The translations under genes and the position numbers were made by a program. Shown here piece by piece: positions 19,892 to 28,023 of a stretch of 64,000 bases of DNA (position 1 is the stretch's first letter; every line of letters starts with the position of its first letter). Source of the DNA: Nocardia salmonicida NBRC 13393. Lineage in GTDB: Bacteria > Actinomycetota > Actinomycetes > Mycobacteriales > Mycobacteriaceae. The notes beneath the pieces are model-generated. The model had not been told where the DNA came from. It did not search any database and saw nothing but the letters and a program-made list of their open reading frames with translations. Location of the stretch: assembly GCF_001613085.1 (NCBI RefSeq), contig NZ_BDBR01000010.1, positions 1-64,000 of the forward strand, read 5' to 3'.

Positions 19892-20670
19892 CGCCCACCT
19901 GGGAATTCACCGGCGACGAGTTCGACGCGCTCTGGACGGGTATCGAAGAGGAGTACATGCCGGACCCGTTCATCCACTCCAGCGCGCCGGGCGACGCGGA
20001 GGAGGCCGAGTTCGCCCGCAAGGAAGCCTGGGCGCGGATCAAACGGCGGTGGGAGCACGAACTCGACGAGATCATCGATGTGCTCGTACACCCCGACATC
20101 CGAATCGCGGTGCGTGGCTACGGGGGCGGGGAGAAACTGACCGATCCCGCCCACTCGGTGCGCATGCTCGCCGTGCGCAAGGGCGAGGTGGGGTACCTCG
20201 TGCGGCAACTGCCAGGCGAAACCCTGTTCCACGCGAGCGGATTCGTCGTCACGCGCCACACCGCGCTGACCCTCGGTGATGTGATCGCTGACCATCTGCC
20301 CGCGGCGGAGGCCGGGCGTGGTCAGGAGATCCGCCTCGACGAACCGGGCGACGATCAGTTCGACCACAGCTACGGCCGCTCGCTGGTCCAGCACTACGAC
20401 GACGAAGCCGCGGTGCAGACAAAGAGTTTTCACCAGGCCGGGCTCGACCGCGACGGCTTCATCGACATCGAGCAGGGCTGGTCGCGATTCGGTCCGCGTG
20501 GCATCCTGCGATTGCGGCTCGGCTGGCGCGATCTGACCGACGACGGTCGCTATGTGATCGTGCCGGGGACGCCACCGGTGGCCGTCGGCGCCGATCGCAG
20601 ACGGGTGGTTTCGCTGATCAACACCCAGATCGCCGAAGTTGTCAGAGCCATCAGGGACGATCGGGCGTAG
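19888..20670 (+). CDS. EspG-family ESX substrate chaperone (first copy)
   Basis: The 260-residue protein has the EspG look: an N-terminal WEFTGDEFDALW strand-helix, a central LVHPDIRIAVRG segment, and the block RGILRLRLGWRDLTDDGRYVI near the C-terminus. EspG proteins are cytosolic chaperones that bind the tip of the PPE partner of PE-PPE dimers and keep it soluble for export by the matching ESX system. The GTG start overlaps the stop of the EspB-like gene (GTGA), which indicates translational coupling and suggests that protein as its client. A second EspG copy lies next to the PE-PPE pair downstream, so the two probably serve different substrates. Confidence 0.8.
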   Translation: MTPTWEFTGDEFDALWTGIEEEYMPDPFIHSSAPGDAEEAEFARKEAWARIKRRWEHELDEIIDVLVHPDIRIAVRGYGGGEKLTDPAHSVRMLAVRKGEVGYLVRQLPGETLFHASGFVVTRHTALTLGDVIADHLPAAEAGRGQEIRLDEPGDDQFDHSYGRSLVQHYDDEAAVQTKSFHQAGLDRDGFIDIEQGWSRFGPRGILRLRLGWRDLTDDGRYVIVPGTPPVAVGADRRRVVSLINTQIAEVVRAIRDDRA

Positions 20671-20699
20671 TGATGTCGGACCGGATGGGAGGGGCAGTC

Positions 20700-21032
20700 G
20701 TGGACGAGTTTCCGAGCGAGTTCAGCGCATCGTCGGTGACCGGCGCGATCGTGGTTCGCACCACCGAGCAGGGACTGCCGGTGGGGATCACGGTGGATCG
20801 CGAACAACTGCGCCGCGACCCGGACGATCTGGCCGCCGAGATCCTGCGGTTGTGCCAGAAGTCGGCCAAGCGGGCGGGTCTGGCGCGGCGTAATCAGCTG
20901 GCGGAGGCGGGCTTCGACCCGGCGCTGCTCGCGGCGACGGGTCTGCCGACCGAGGCCGAGGTCGCGGCGGCGGAGATCGTCGAGGAGCAGGACTACGACA
21001 CCGAGCCCGACAGCTGGCTGCGGTCGGTCTAG
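20700..21032 (+). CDS. Small ESX-associated protein, possibly EspH/DUF2694-like
   Basis: From the GTG at 20700 the protein has 110 residues. I chose this start because a GGGAGGGG ribosome site lies 7-8 bases upstream; an in-frame GTG at 20670 and an ATG at 20673 exist but have no good site. The protein has a beta-rich start (TGAIVVRTTEQGLPVGITVD), then a helix with AAEILRLCQKSAKRAG and an acidic tail ending DSWLRSV. The strand-then-helix order is reminiscent of YbaB-like or DUF2694 (EspH) proteins that follow espG in mycobacterial loci. The family call is weak; the location between EspG and a YbaB-like gene is clear. Confidence 0.55.
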   Translation: MDEFPSEFSASSVTGAIVVRTTEQGLPVGITVDREQLRRDPDDLAAEILRLCQKSAKRAGLARRNQLAEAGFDPALLAATGLPTEAEVAAAEIVEEQDYDTEPDSWLRSV

Positions 21033-21057
21033 CGAGCGAAGAGAGGAGGACGCGGCG

Positions 21058-21354
21058 ATGGTCGAGACCATGGACGAGCTGATCGCGAAGGTGCAGGGAC
21101 AGCTCTATCGGCTGCAGGACCTGGCCGAGGCGACCAATGGCATTCGGGCGCAGGAGGTTTCGCCCGACGGTGCGGTGACGGTCACCGTCGACGGTGCGGG
21201 CGGGCTGGTCGGGCTCGAGCTCGGTGCGGCGATCGCCAAGTTGTCACCGGCCGATTTCGAGCGCGTGCTGGTGCAGACCACGCAGGCGGCCGCGCACCGT
21301 GCTTTCTGCGAGCGGGCCGAGCTGGTGACGGCATACAACCGGACAGGTACATGA
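21058..21354 (+). CDS. Small YbaB/EbfC-like protein
   Basis: This 98-residue protein matches the YbaB/EbfC core: an N-terminal helix (LIAKVQGQLYRLQDLAEATN), the strand pair VSPDGAVTVTVDGAGGLVGLEL, and a C-terminal helix with FERVLVQTTQAAAHRAF. It has no extra tail, unlike the YbaB-like protein at 17482. The ATG start has the ribosome site GAGAGGAGGA. Together with the preceding small gene (25 bp apart) it forms part of the substrate-side operon. DNA binding is known for bacterial YbaB; for ESX-linked copies the role is not settled. Confidence 0.7.
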   Translation: MVETMDELIAKVQGQLYRLQDLAEATNGIRAQEVSPDGAVTVTVDGAGGLVGLELGAAIAKLSPADFERVLVQTTQAAAHRAFCERAELVTAYNRTGT

Positions 21355-21454
21355 GATTCAACTGTCCTTCACCGCATATTTGTGTGGTGTCAGGGTCAGA
21401 CGGGTAGATAGAGTAACGAAACGCCATGGGCTGTTTCGAGATTGGACGATAGCC

Positions 21455-21766
21455 ATGAATCATGTTGCGGTAGTTCCAGACGCAGTTCGTGCCTACGCGG
21501 GTGCCTCGGCCACGATGGCGGCGGGGGTCGCCCAGGCAGGCGCCGTCGACCAGGTCGCCACCATGGCCGCCGCGGTGCCCGTGTTCGGTCTGATCGGCCA
21601 GGAATTCCTGATGTCGTTCGCGTACGCGCAGGCCAACCATCTCACCTCGGTGGCCCAGCTGGCCGCGGTACACGCGGGCACCGCGTTGACCGCTACCCAG
21701 GCAGCCGCTACCTATGAGGGCGCCGACGGAGCGTCCAAGCTGGGTCTCTCGGCGGTCGATCAGTAG
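21455..21766 (+). CDS. EspC-like type VII secretion target
   Basis: The 103-residue, Ala-rich helical protein starts with VVPDAVRAYAGASATMAAG and ends its last helix with a YxxxD export motif (Y87-E-G-A-D91). Size, composition and motif fit the EspC/DUF2580-type secretion targets. I chose the ATG at 21455, where the conserved region begins; an in-frame upstream GTG would add 25 residues of different composition. The next gene starts two bases after the stop and encodes a longer Ala-rich protein, recalling the espC-espA pair of M. tuberculosis. The 100-bp gap before this gene is AT-richer than its surroundings and may contain its promoter. Confidence 0.7.
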   Translation: MNHVAVVPDAVRAYAGASATMAAGVAQAGAVDQVATMAAAVPVFGLIGQEFLMSFAYAQANHLTSVAQLAAVHAGTALTATQAAATYEGADGASKLGLSAVDQ

Positions 21767-21768
21767 CA

Positions 21769-23127
21769 ATGACTTATCCCGGGGGAGATTCGGCCGGCGT
21801 GGCAGCGTCGGTCGATCCGACTGTGCTCGAGCTGCTGCGTGGCAGTTCGTTGGCGCCGATGCTCGACCAGCCGGTGAGTCAGGTGCTCGGCTCGATGGGG
21901 TTGCCGCAGTTGCCGCAACTTCCCGAATTCATCCAGCTGCCGGAAATGCCCGCGCTGCCGACGATCGACCTGACGGCGCTGATGCAGCCGCTCACCGAGT
22001 TGGCCTCCGCGTTCGGCACCGGTGCGCTCGGTGGCACCGGCGCGACCTCTGGCGCCGGCACGTCGAGCAATCCCGCTGAGGCACTGACGAATATCACCTC
22101 GGTGCTGGAGACGGTGATGTCGCTCGGCTCGACCGCGCTGCAGACGGTGATGCAGCTGTGGCAGAGCGCCGCGGCGACGGAGGCGACGACGAAGGCGACC
22201 GCGGCGCAGGCCGACGGCGCCAAGCTCGCCACGCAGAGCACCCAGGAGAAGGGCGTGCTCGCCCAGGCGGCGGGCAATGTCGCCGTCGGTGGCGCCAAGC
22301 TGTCCGCCGTGATCGCCCGCTACTCGGCCACCCTGGCGCTCGCTCCGCTCTACATGATGACGCCGGGCGGTCAGGCGGTGCTGATCGCGGCGACCATGGA
22401 GGCGATGACCGAGGGCCTGGCGATCACGGCCGAGACCAAGGCCGAGATGGTGGCGCGCAGCGGCGAGATGACGCAGGCGGGTGAGAAGGTCCAGGTGACC
22501 AACGCACCGTCCGGTGTCGACGCGGGCAGCGAGTCGCTGAGCCAGTTGATGAGCCTGATCACGCCGTTGATCAGTACCGCGAGCACTGCGGTCTCCTCGC
22601 TCGGTTCCCTTGCCGAGCAAGTGAGTTCGCTGTCGACCAGCACCACTGGCGACTCGACGACAACAGGTACCGAGATCTCCGCGACGGGCGAGGAATCCGC
22701 TGCGGAGCCGGCCGCCGCGGGTGGCGGAGGCGGCGCGATCGGTGGGGTCGGTGCGATCGGCGGCGCGGGCGCGGCATCGTCACCGCTGAGCCCGTGGCAG
22801 GGCGGTCGCGGTGGTGGTCTGTCCACCGTCGGCGCCACCGGTGCGGTCGGCGGCGCGGGCGGCACCACGTCCGGCGGGGCGAATATGACCACGGCATCGG
22901 CGAGCGGTTCGTCGCCGGGAATGATGCCGATGGGTGGCGCCGGTGCGGGCATGCCGATGGCGCGCGCGGTGGAGGGTGGCGGCAACGAGGCCGTGCACTC
23001 ACAACTGGTCACCGGAAATCACGGCGACGAAGTCGTCGGCCAGATCGCGGGGGTGGCGACCCCGGTCGTCGGCGCCGCCGAACCGGTGGTCACCGACGCG
23101 CCGCCGGACAAAGAACTCTCACTGTGA
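21769..23127 (+). CDS. EspA-like Ala/Gly-rich ESX-associated protein
   Basis: The 452-residue protein has an N-terminal segment with repeated LPQLPEF/LPEMPAL phrases, a helical Ala/Thr-rich core (residues 100-300) with the hydrophobic stretch SATLALAPLYMMTPGGQAVL, and a Gly-rich C-terminal third. No signal peptide is seen. It follows the EspC-like gene by two bases, so the two are surely co-transcribed. In M. tuberculosis, EspC is secreted together with EspA, and an analogous partnership is likely. I do not see a clear YxxxD/E or WxG motif of its own. The EspA-like name rests on gene order, size and composition rather than on a domain match. Confidence 0.5.
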   Translation: MTYPGGDSAGVAASVDPTVLELLRGSSLAPMLDQPVSQVLGSMGLPQLPQLPEFIQLPEMPALPTIDLTALMQPLTELASAFGTGALGGTGATSGAGTSSNPAEALTNITSVLETVMSLGSTALQTVMQLWQSAAATEATTKATAAQADGAKLATQSTQEKGVLAQAAGNVAVGGAKLSAVIARYSATLALAPLYMMTPGGQAVLIAATMEAMTEGLAITAETKAEMVARSGEMTQAGEKVQVTNAPSGVDAGSESLSQLMSLITPLISTASTAVSSLGSLAEQVSSLSTSTTGDSTTTGTEISATGEESAAEPAAAGGGGGAIGGVGAIGGAGAASSPLSPWQGGRGGGLSTVGATGAVGGAGGTTSGGANMTTASASGSSPGMMPMGGAGAGMPMARAVEGGGNEAVHSQLVTGNHGDEVVGQIAGVATPVVGAAEPVVTDAPPDKELSL

Positions 23128-23155
23128 CGCGGCACGACCATGACAGGAGTGGCAG

Positions 23156-23461
23156 ATGAGTAACACCTTCGAATTCGATTCGGCCGCGGCGAGTAAAGCC
23201 GCGGCAGCGCTGGACGGCATCGCCGACCGGCTCACCACCGAGCTGACCGCCGTCGCCCCGGCGCTGCACGTCGCCCCGGCCGGTACCGAGGAGGTATCGG
23301 TGCGCGCCGCGAACACAGCCAACGGCGTCGCCGACGACTACCTGACCGGCGCCGAGGCAGGTGCGCACGAGATGAACAAGCTGGCCGCCACCCTGCGTGC
23401 GCAGGTCAGCGAGTTCGACCAGATGGAGACCGACAACACCAGCGGCTTCAACGGACAATGA
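23156..23461 (+). CDS. PE-family protein
   Basis: The 101-residue protein has the two-helix hairpin of PE domains: FDSAAASKAAAALDGIADRL, then a turn with APAGTEEVSVRAANTANG, then a second helix. PE proteins pair with PPE proteins and are exported by ESX systems. A canonical YxxxD/E signal is not visible: the only tyrosine (YLTGAE) has its acidic residue at +5, and the C-terminal FDQME is a Phe version of the motif. The ribosome site is GACAGGAG before ATG. Its stop overlaps the PPE start (ATGA), typical of obligate PE-PPE partners. Confidence 0.75.
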   Translation: MSNTFEFDSAAASKAAAALDGIADRLTTELTAVAPALHVAPAGTEEVSVRAANTANGVADDYLTGAEAGAHEMNKLAATLRAQVSEFDQMETDNTSGFNGQ

Positions 23462-24438
23462 TCGAACCACCGCAGCCCGGCTTCACCGGAGTGGTGTGGG
23501 AGGCGCGCGAGCCGGACAAGCTCGCCACCGACCTCACCACCGGTGCCGGACCGATGCCGATGGCCGACGCGGCCGCCGCCTGGACGCGGCTCGCCGCGGC
23601 CTTCGGCGCGGCCGTGCTCGACTACGAGCAGGTGCTGCAGAGCTTGCGTGGTTCCTGGAAGTCCGGGAGCAGCGAGCTCGTGTGGGAGCGGATCTCGACG
23701 CTGCGCGAGTGGTTGCTCGAGACCGCGGCGGCCGCGACCGTCAACGCGGCCAGGATGCAGGCCCAGGTCCTCGCCTACGAGGTGGCGGCCATCGCCATGC
23801 CCAATACCGCCGATATCGCCGCCATCACCGCGATGCAGCAGGCACTGGAACAGGTCGGCACCGTTCTCGGCGCGCCGATCAAGGCGATCGCGGCGCAGAC
23901 CGATGCCGACGCCGACGTAGCCAAAGCCGTTGCCTCCCGGGTGATGCGCAGCTACGAGGCGGCCACCGAACCGCTGGCGACGCCGTGGTTGCACGCGCCG
24001 CCACCGCCGATAGCCCCGGAAGCCGCACTGACCGGCGAGAAGTCGGGCCAGAGCGCGACACCGACGCCGAGTGCCGGGGCGATGCCCGGAATCGGCGCGA
24101 TCGGCCTCGGCATGTTGCCGTCCATGCCGGCGCCCGTCCAAACCGCTTACCGTGCACCTACTTTCGTGCAGTCCACGGCGGCGGTGGGTGCCACGACGCA
24201 GTCGACACCGGTCACCACTACCCCCGCCGGGCAGTCCGCGCCGCTTGTCCCCGGTGCGATGGCGCAAGGTGGCGGCCAGGACTCCGCCGCCCGCTTCCCG
24301 CGCGCGGGCCTGGCCTACGAGGAGTCCGACCAGCTGGTCGCCGAAGGCGAGATCCAGGCCGCCCCCGCGGTGCTCGGCGTGGCCGAACGCGCCGCCCCGC
24401 AGACCGGCGGCACCGCCACCGCGGAGGGCCGACCATGA
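23458..24438 (+). CDS. PPE-family protein
   Basis: The 326-residue protein has an N-terminal helical domain of about 180 residues like PPE proteins. It contains WEAREPDKLATDL near the start, SWKSGSSELVWERI at the WxG-like turn, and a long Ala-rich helix with ARMQAQVLAYEVAA. The remainder is a Pro/Ala/Thr-rich tail. PPE proteins form a four-helix bundle with their PE partner and present a tip that EspG recognises. Both flanking overlaps are ATGA, so PE, PPE and the second EspG are translationally coupled. The sequence lacks a literal Pro-Pro-Glu start (it begins MIEPPQPGF), which is common outside mycobacteria. Confidence 0.75.
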   Translation: MIEPPQPGFTGVVWEAREPDKLATDLTTGAGPMPMADAAAAWTRLAAAFGAAVLDYEQVLQSLRGSWKSGSSELVWERISTLREWLLETAAAATVNAARMQAQVLAYEVAAIAMPNTADIAAITAMQQALEQVGTVLGAPIKAIAAQTDADADVAKAVASRVMRSYEAATEPLATPWLHAPPPPIAPEAALTGEKSGQSATPTPSAGAMPGIGAIGLGMLPSMPAPVQTAYRAPTFVQSTAAVGATTQSTPVTTTPAGQSAPLVPGAMAQGGGQDSAARFPRAGLAYEESDQLVAEGEIQAAPAVLGVAERAAPQTGGTATAEGRP

Positions 24439-25223
24439 CCACGCTCACCAACGACGCGTTGCTCGCCGTCGCCGACCGGCTCGGTGTGCAGACTTTGCCA
24501 CTGGTGCTTGCCGTCGGCCCGCAACAGGACTCCTTCGACGCTTGGCGCGCGGCCCGCGACGCCGCGGTCGCCGACCTCACCGCCACCGGCATCTTCGACA
24601 CCTACGGCGATGTCGACCCCGATCTGGCAGGCGCGCTGTACACCCTGGCCCAACCCGACGCCGAACTCGTCGCCCGCGGCTACGGCGACGAGGGCCGCCG
24701 GATCTGCTTGGCCCGCCGCGGTTCCGGTCACGCCAGCGCGGTACGCACCGGCCAGACCTTCGAGATCGCCACCGACGCCATCGATGGATCCGACCGTGAA
24801 CTCGCCCGCTTGCTGCTCGCCGCGCTGCCGACCTGCGCGCCCGCCGAGGTAGCCGCGGTGAGCGTCGCGGCCGACGATCTCGCGGCGCGCCTCGACGCAG
24901 CCGAAACAACTTCCCAGTACGTGGACGCGATGTATGCGCTCGGTATCGACGCGCACCAGGCGACCGTGCTCGGCGCGGCCTTCGGCACCTGCCGTGGCTA
25001 CACCGAGATCGTCGCCGTGGTCCACCAAGACGGGCTGACCACCCGAGCCCCTGGCGCGGTCGCGGTGTACGACACCGCGCGCGGCCGGATCGTCGTAGCG
25101 CCGATGACGGCGCCCGACGGGCAGGTGTGGTCGACCATCACGCCGGGCACCGATCACCGCCTCACGCAGGCAATCGGTGCGCTCCTCGAGGGGCTTCCCG
25201 GTGGGGGGTGGCGGCCAGATTAA
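24435..25223 (+). CDS. EspG-family ESX substrate chaperone (second copy)
   Basis: From the ATG at 24435 the protein has 262 residues. The frame stays open upstream inside the PPE gene, but the ATGA overlap sets the start. It begins with LTNDALLAVADRLGVQTLPLVL and contains YTEIVAVVHQDGLTTRAPGAVA and a final GRIVVAPMTAPDGQVWSTI, in the order expected for EspG. EspG binds the PPE subunit of a PE-PPE dimer in the cytosol; here it sits directly behind that pair. It is clearly different in sequence from the other EspG-like protein at 19888, suggesting separate clients in the same locus. Confidence 0.75.
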   Translation: MTTLTNDALLAVADRLGVQTLPLVLAVGPQQDSFDAWRAARDAAVADLTATGIFDTYGDVDPDLAGALYTLAQPDAELVARGYGDEGRRICLARRGSGHASAVRTGQTFEIATDAIDGSDRELARLLLAALPTCAPAEVAAVSVAADDLAARLDAAETTSQYVDAMYALGIDAHQATVLGAAFGTCRGYTEIVAVVHQDGLTTRAPGAVAVYDTARGRIVVAPMTAPDGQVWSTITPGTDHRLTQAIGALLEGLPGGGWRPD

Positions 25224-25265
25224 GCCATCTCTCGTTTCAACCATCAAGTAGGAAAGGTTCGGCAT

Positions 25266-25595
25266 ATGCCCCCTCAGGGACCAGTAGGTGTAGAAGCCGG
25301 CGGCGTAGACGGCGTCGTCTCCAAGCTCGAAAGCAGCATCGGCAACCTCCGCACGTCGGTCGGCCAGATCGATGACGCGGCCCAGGCCGTCCTCCGCGGC
25401 TGGAAGGGTGACGCCTCCGACGAGTTCGTGAAGGTCGCTCAGGCCTGGCACGACGAGTCCGACGCGCTGAACAAGAAGTTCGACCGGCTCACCGAAGCGG
25501 TCAGCACCGGTAAGTCCACCCTGGTGAACATGGACGGCCAAGGCCTGTCCGGTGGTGGTTCCACCGGCGGTGGCGGCAGCCTCACCAACCTCTGA
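25266..25595 (+). CDS. WXG100 protein, EsxB-like
   Basis: The 109-residue protein is a helical hairpin with the W-K-G turn in LRGWKGDASDEF at about residues 44-55, the hallmark of WXG100/ESAT-6-like secreted proteins. The C-terminus is a Gly/Ser tail (GGGSTGGGGS) without a visible YxxxD/E signal. ATG start, ribosome site AGGAAAGG. It is followed at 32 bp by its probable partner, as in esxB-esxA pairs. WXG100 pairs are exported as dimers by the EccC ATPase, and this pair lies between the PE-PPE-EspG block and the machinery genes. Confidence 0.85.
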   Translation: MPPQGPVGVEAGGVDGVVSKLESSIGNLRTSVGQIDDAAQAVLRGWKGDASDEFVKVAQAWHDESDALNKKFDRLTEAVSTGKSTLVNMDGQGLSGGGSTGGGGSLTNL

Positions 25596-25627
25596 CCGCG
25601 ACTGCGACACGAACAGGAACTACAGCT

Positions 25628-25921
25628 ATGACCATTCTTTATGATCCCGCGGCGATGAACGAGCTGTTCAGCGACCTGCAGACCTACGGCGGGAAGATGA
25701 AGGGCGAGATCGACGAACTCGAGGGCGCCGCTTCGGATTTCCGGAACAACCTGCAGGGTGACCAGGCGATCTCGACCTTCGACACCGCGCACAAGAACGT
25801 CACCACCGAGCTGACCGACACGCTCGACAAGCTCGACAAGCTGGCCGGTCAGGTCGAGGCCGCGCTCAACCGCGCGCTCGAGGCCGACGGCAAAGTCGGC
25901 GACGGTTTCGCTGATTTCTAG
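25628..25921 (+). CDS. WXG100-like protein, EsxA-like, with LQG in place of WxG
   Basis: The 97-residue protein has two helices separated by a turn, matches WXG100 proteins in length, and follows an EsxB-like gene, so I call it the EsxA-like partner. Its turn reads NNLQGDQAISTF: the glycine of the WxG motif is kept but the tryptophan is leucine. The C-terminus (DGFADF) lacks a YxxxD/E motif. It starts at ATG after an ACAGGAAC ribosome site and is the last gene before a strong terminator. Heterodimer export with the 25266 product is inferred. Confidence 0.75.
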   Translation: MTILYDPAAMNELFSDLQTYGGKMKGEIDELEGAASDFRNNLQGDQAISTFDTAHKNVTTELTDTLDKLDKLAGQVEAALNRALEADGKVGDGFADF

Positions 25922-25973
25922 GAGCTGAAGTCTTGGAGCGCTGGCGCGCTCGAGCGCGGCCCCTGATGGGCCA

Positions 25974-26031
25974 CCCGAAAAACGGGGCGGGACTCGTGCC
26001 TTCGGCACATTGTCCCGCCCCGTTTTTCGGG
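25974..26031. terminator. Strong two-sided intrinsic terminator
   Basis: A perfect 20-bp stem (CCCGAAAAACGGGGCGGGAC and its complement) encloses a loop that itself folds as GTGCC-TTC-GGCAC. The A-run on one arm and T-run on the other serve both strands. It sits between the converging esxA-like and eccE genes. Confidence 0.9.
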
Positions 26032-26165
26032 CGGCCGGGCCGCTACGCCCGCTGCGCGGGCGTGAGCCTCCTCGAGGTCGGCCCGTGCGGGGTCGGCTCA
26101 GGTGGTTCGGCTGGTGCCAACGCTCCGGGGCTTTGCCTCGGTGGGGGGCTTTGCCTCGCTCGGAT

Positions 26166-27917
26166 TCAGCGGGAGGCCAGTGATTCGCCGATGTAGTGCA
26201 TTTCGTCCGGTGTGGTCACCATCGAGACCGTGGCGCTGCCGGTGCTGGTGCGGACCGTGATCCGGTTCGGGGCGTAGGGGTCCTGGACGAGGGTCACGTC
26301 GGGCGGCAGCGTATCCGGATCACGTTCGGCGGTACGGACTTCCATGACGGTCGCGCCGCCGAGGTGGGTGGTCGGCGCGATGCCGTCGAACACCAGGACC
26401 GTCGTGGTCGGGTACGGGGCCGCGGGGACGGGCGGCGGGCCGGGCGGGGCCTGCGGGGTCGCGCCCGCGGCGCGGGGGGCGATCGAGAGCAGTTGGGGCG
26501 TGGCCAGATTGGCGACCATCGACTGCCACGCCTGCGGGCGCGAGGTGTGGACGACGGCATGGGCGCCGAGTGCGGTGGCCCGCAAGACCACCTGCTGTGC
26601 CAGGTCCAGATTGCCGATCACGTCGACATGGCGAGTGCCCGCGCCGATCAGTGGCACCGCGATGCCCTGGCCGCTTTCGTCGGCGCCGATCAGCTGGCCG
26701 CAGCCGGTGGTCGGCACGGCGATGTCGGTGAGCGCGGTGAGGGTGCCTCGGTAGCCGTCACGGCCACCGAGGTCATCGGCGGCGCCGATGGGCAAGGTGT
26801 CGAGCAGGATTCGGCGCTGGCTGCCGGGGAGCTCGCGCAGCCCGGCGATCGGCGCCTTGTCGTAGGGCTCGGTCGAATCGAAGCGGACGACGGCGTTGAG
26901 CACGACGGTTCCCGCCTTGTCGTCCACACGGCCGGTCCGGCGCGCACCAGGGTGCAGCCGCAGGGTGACGGTGGTCGACAGTGTCGGCAGCGACCAGATC
27001 TCGGCCAGTCCGTTGGTACCGATCATCGGCGCGGTGAGCTGGTAGTGGGTCAGGTGTCGGCCGAACTCGGACTCGAGACCGTGCGCCGACTCGGTCAACC
27101 GCAGCGGATCGAAGCCGTAGGCCAGTTCGCGCACCGCGCTGTTCATCTCGGTCGCGGTGAGCACCGCGGCGTCGATGCCATGGGCGGCCAGCCGATTCGC
27201 GACCCGGCGGGTGGCGATGATCATGGTGCGCAACGCACCGGTCGCGCCGCCGCCCCGCTTGTCCACCGCTGTCGCGTTGGCCACGGGGTCCAGTCGCAGC
27301 ACGAGCCAGCAGGTGCGGTGCGCGATGGCGGGCAGCGGGCCGAGAATCCGGTTGTACAGGTGCGCGGCCGCGCCGGTGCCCGCGGTGCGCGCGCCGGTGG
27401 AGATCACATCGATGCTCACCAGCCCCACATCGAATTGCTCGAGGCAGCGCGCCACTTCGGTGAGCGGCAGCAGCTGGTCGGCACTGAGCGAGCCGCGGCG
27501 CAGCAGGGTGAGGGCGTCCGGCGGCGGATCGATCCGCAGCATGGTGAGCAGCAGATCGCCGTCCCAGCGCACCCCACAGCCGCCGCCCTCCGGCAGCGGC
27601 ACGTCGAACGCGGGTGCCCGATCGAGGGTGTCGGCGCGGCCGCGAAGGCGGCGCGCCAGCCAGTCACCGATCCGCACCGCCGGGGGCCGTCGCCGGATCG
27701 GCACCAGCCCGATCAAGAGCACGGCAGCGGCGCCACCGATCGCACCGTAGACCGAATCCGTCGTCGCCAGCACGATCCAGGCCACGATCGCCGCGAGTAT
27801 CGCGGTCGGCACACACGCACGCAGCGGGTACATCCGGAACAGCCAGAATTCCGGGTCACGCAGGGTGTCGTAGACATGAGCGCTGCCGGTTTCCCCGGCG
27901 TTCATACTGTTGTTCAA
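26166..27917 (-). CDS. eccE: EccE, ESX membrane complex component
   Basis: The 583-residue protein begins with two close membrane segments (about residues 35-55 and 57-73) after a short cytosolic start, then a large soluble domain with LGPLPAIAHRTCWLVLRLDP and TGCGQLIGADESGQG, both of which recur in the second EccE of this window. EccE sits at the rim of the ESX inner-membrane complex made of EccB, EccC, EccD and EccE. I used the TTG start at 27917 because AGGGA lies 8 bases upstream; an ATG four codons later (27905) has no such site. It is transcribed divergently from eccB with 106 bp between them. Confidence 0.85.
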   Translation of the reverse strand: MNNSMNAGETGSAHVYDTLRDPEFWLFRMYPLRACVPTAILAAIVAWIVLATTDSVYGAIGGAAAVLLIGLVPIRRRPPAVRIGDWLARRLRGRADTLDRAPAFDVPLPEGGGCGVRWDGDLLLTMLRIDPPPDALTLLRRGSLSADQLLPLTEVARCLEQFDVGLVSIDVISTGARTAGTGAAAHLYNRILGPLPAIAHRTCWLVLRLDPVANATAVDKRGGGATGALRTMIIATRRVANRLAAHGIDAAVLTATEMNSAVRELAYGFDPLRLTESAHGLESEFGRHLTHYQLTAPMIGTNGLAEIWSLPTLSTTVTLRLHPGARRTGRVDDKAGTVVLNAVVRFDSTEPYDKAPIAGLRELPGSQRRILLDTLPIGAADDLGGRDGYRGTLTALTDIAVPTTGCGQLIGADESGQGIAVPLIGAGTRHVDVIGNLDLAQQVVLRATALGAHAVVHTSRPQAWQSMVANLATPQLLSIAPRAAGATPQAPPGPPPVPAAPYPTTTVLVFDGIAPTTHLGGATVMEVRTAERDPDTLPPDVTLVQDPYAPNRITVRTSTGSATVSMVTTPDEMHYIGESLASR

Positions 27918-28023
27918 AATCGTTGTCCCTGCTTGGCATACGTCGAATCATGGTGAAGGACAAGTTCCGGATTTACGGTACCGTGTCCGACGAGATGGTG
28001 ATCAACTCAGCAATGGAGTCCCT

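Noticed and set aside
23397..24434. An N-terminal extension of the second EspG-like gene through the PPE gene
   Set aside because: The extension is Arg-rich out-of-frame reading of the PPE gene; the ATGA overlap and the start of EspG similarity set the start at 24435.
26032..26165. A small gene or second hairpin in the GC-rich stretch after the terminator
   Set aside because: There is a short direct repeat (GGGGCTTTGCCTCG-like, twice) but no start with a ribosome site and no family match, so I see nothing to call.
26196..27956. A 586-codon plus-strand frame opposite eccE
   Set aside because: EccE on the minus strand has clear family motifs and membrane helices; the opposite frame has none and is a GC shadow.
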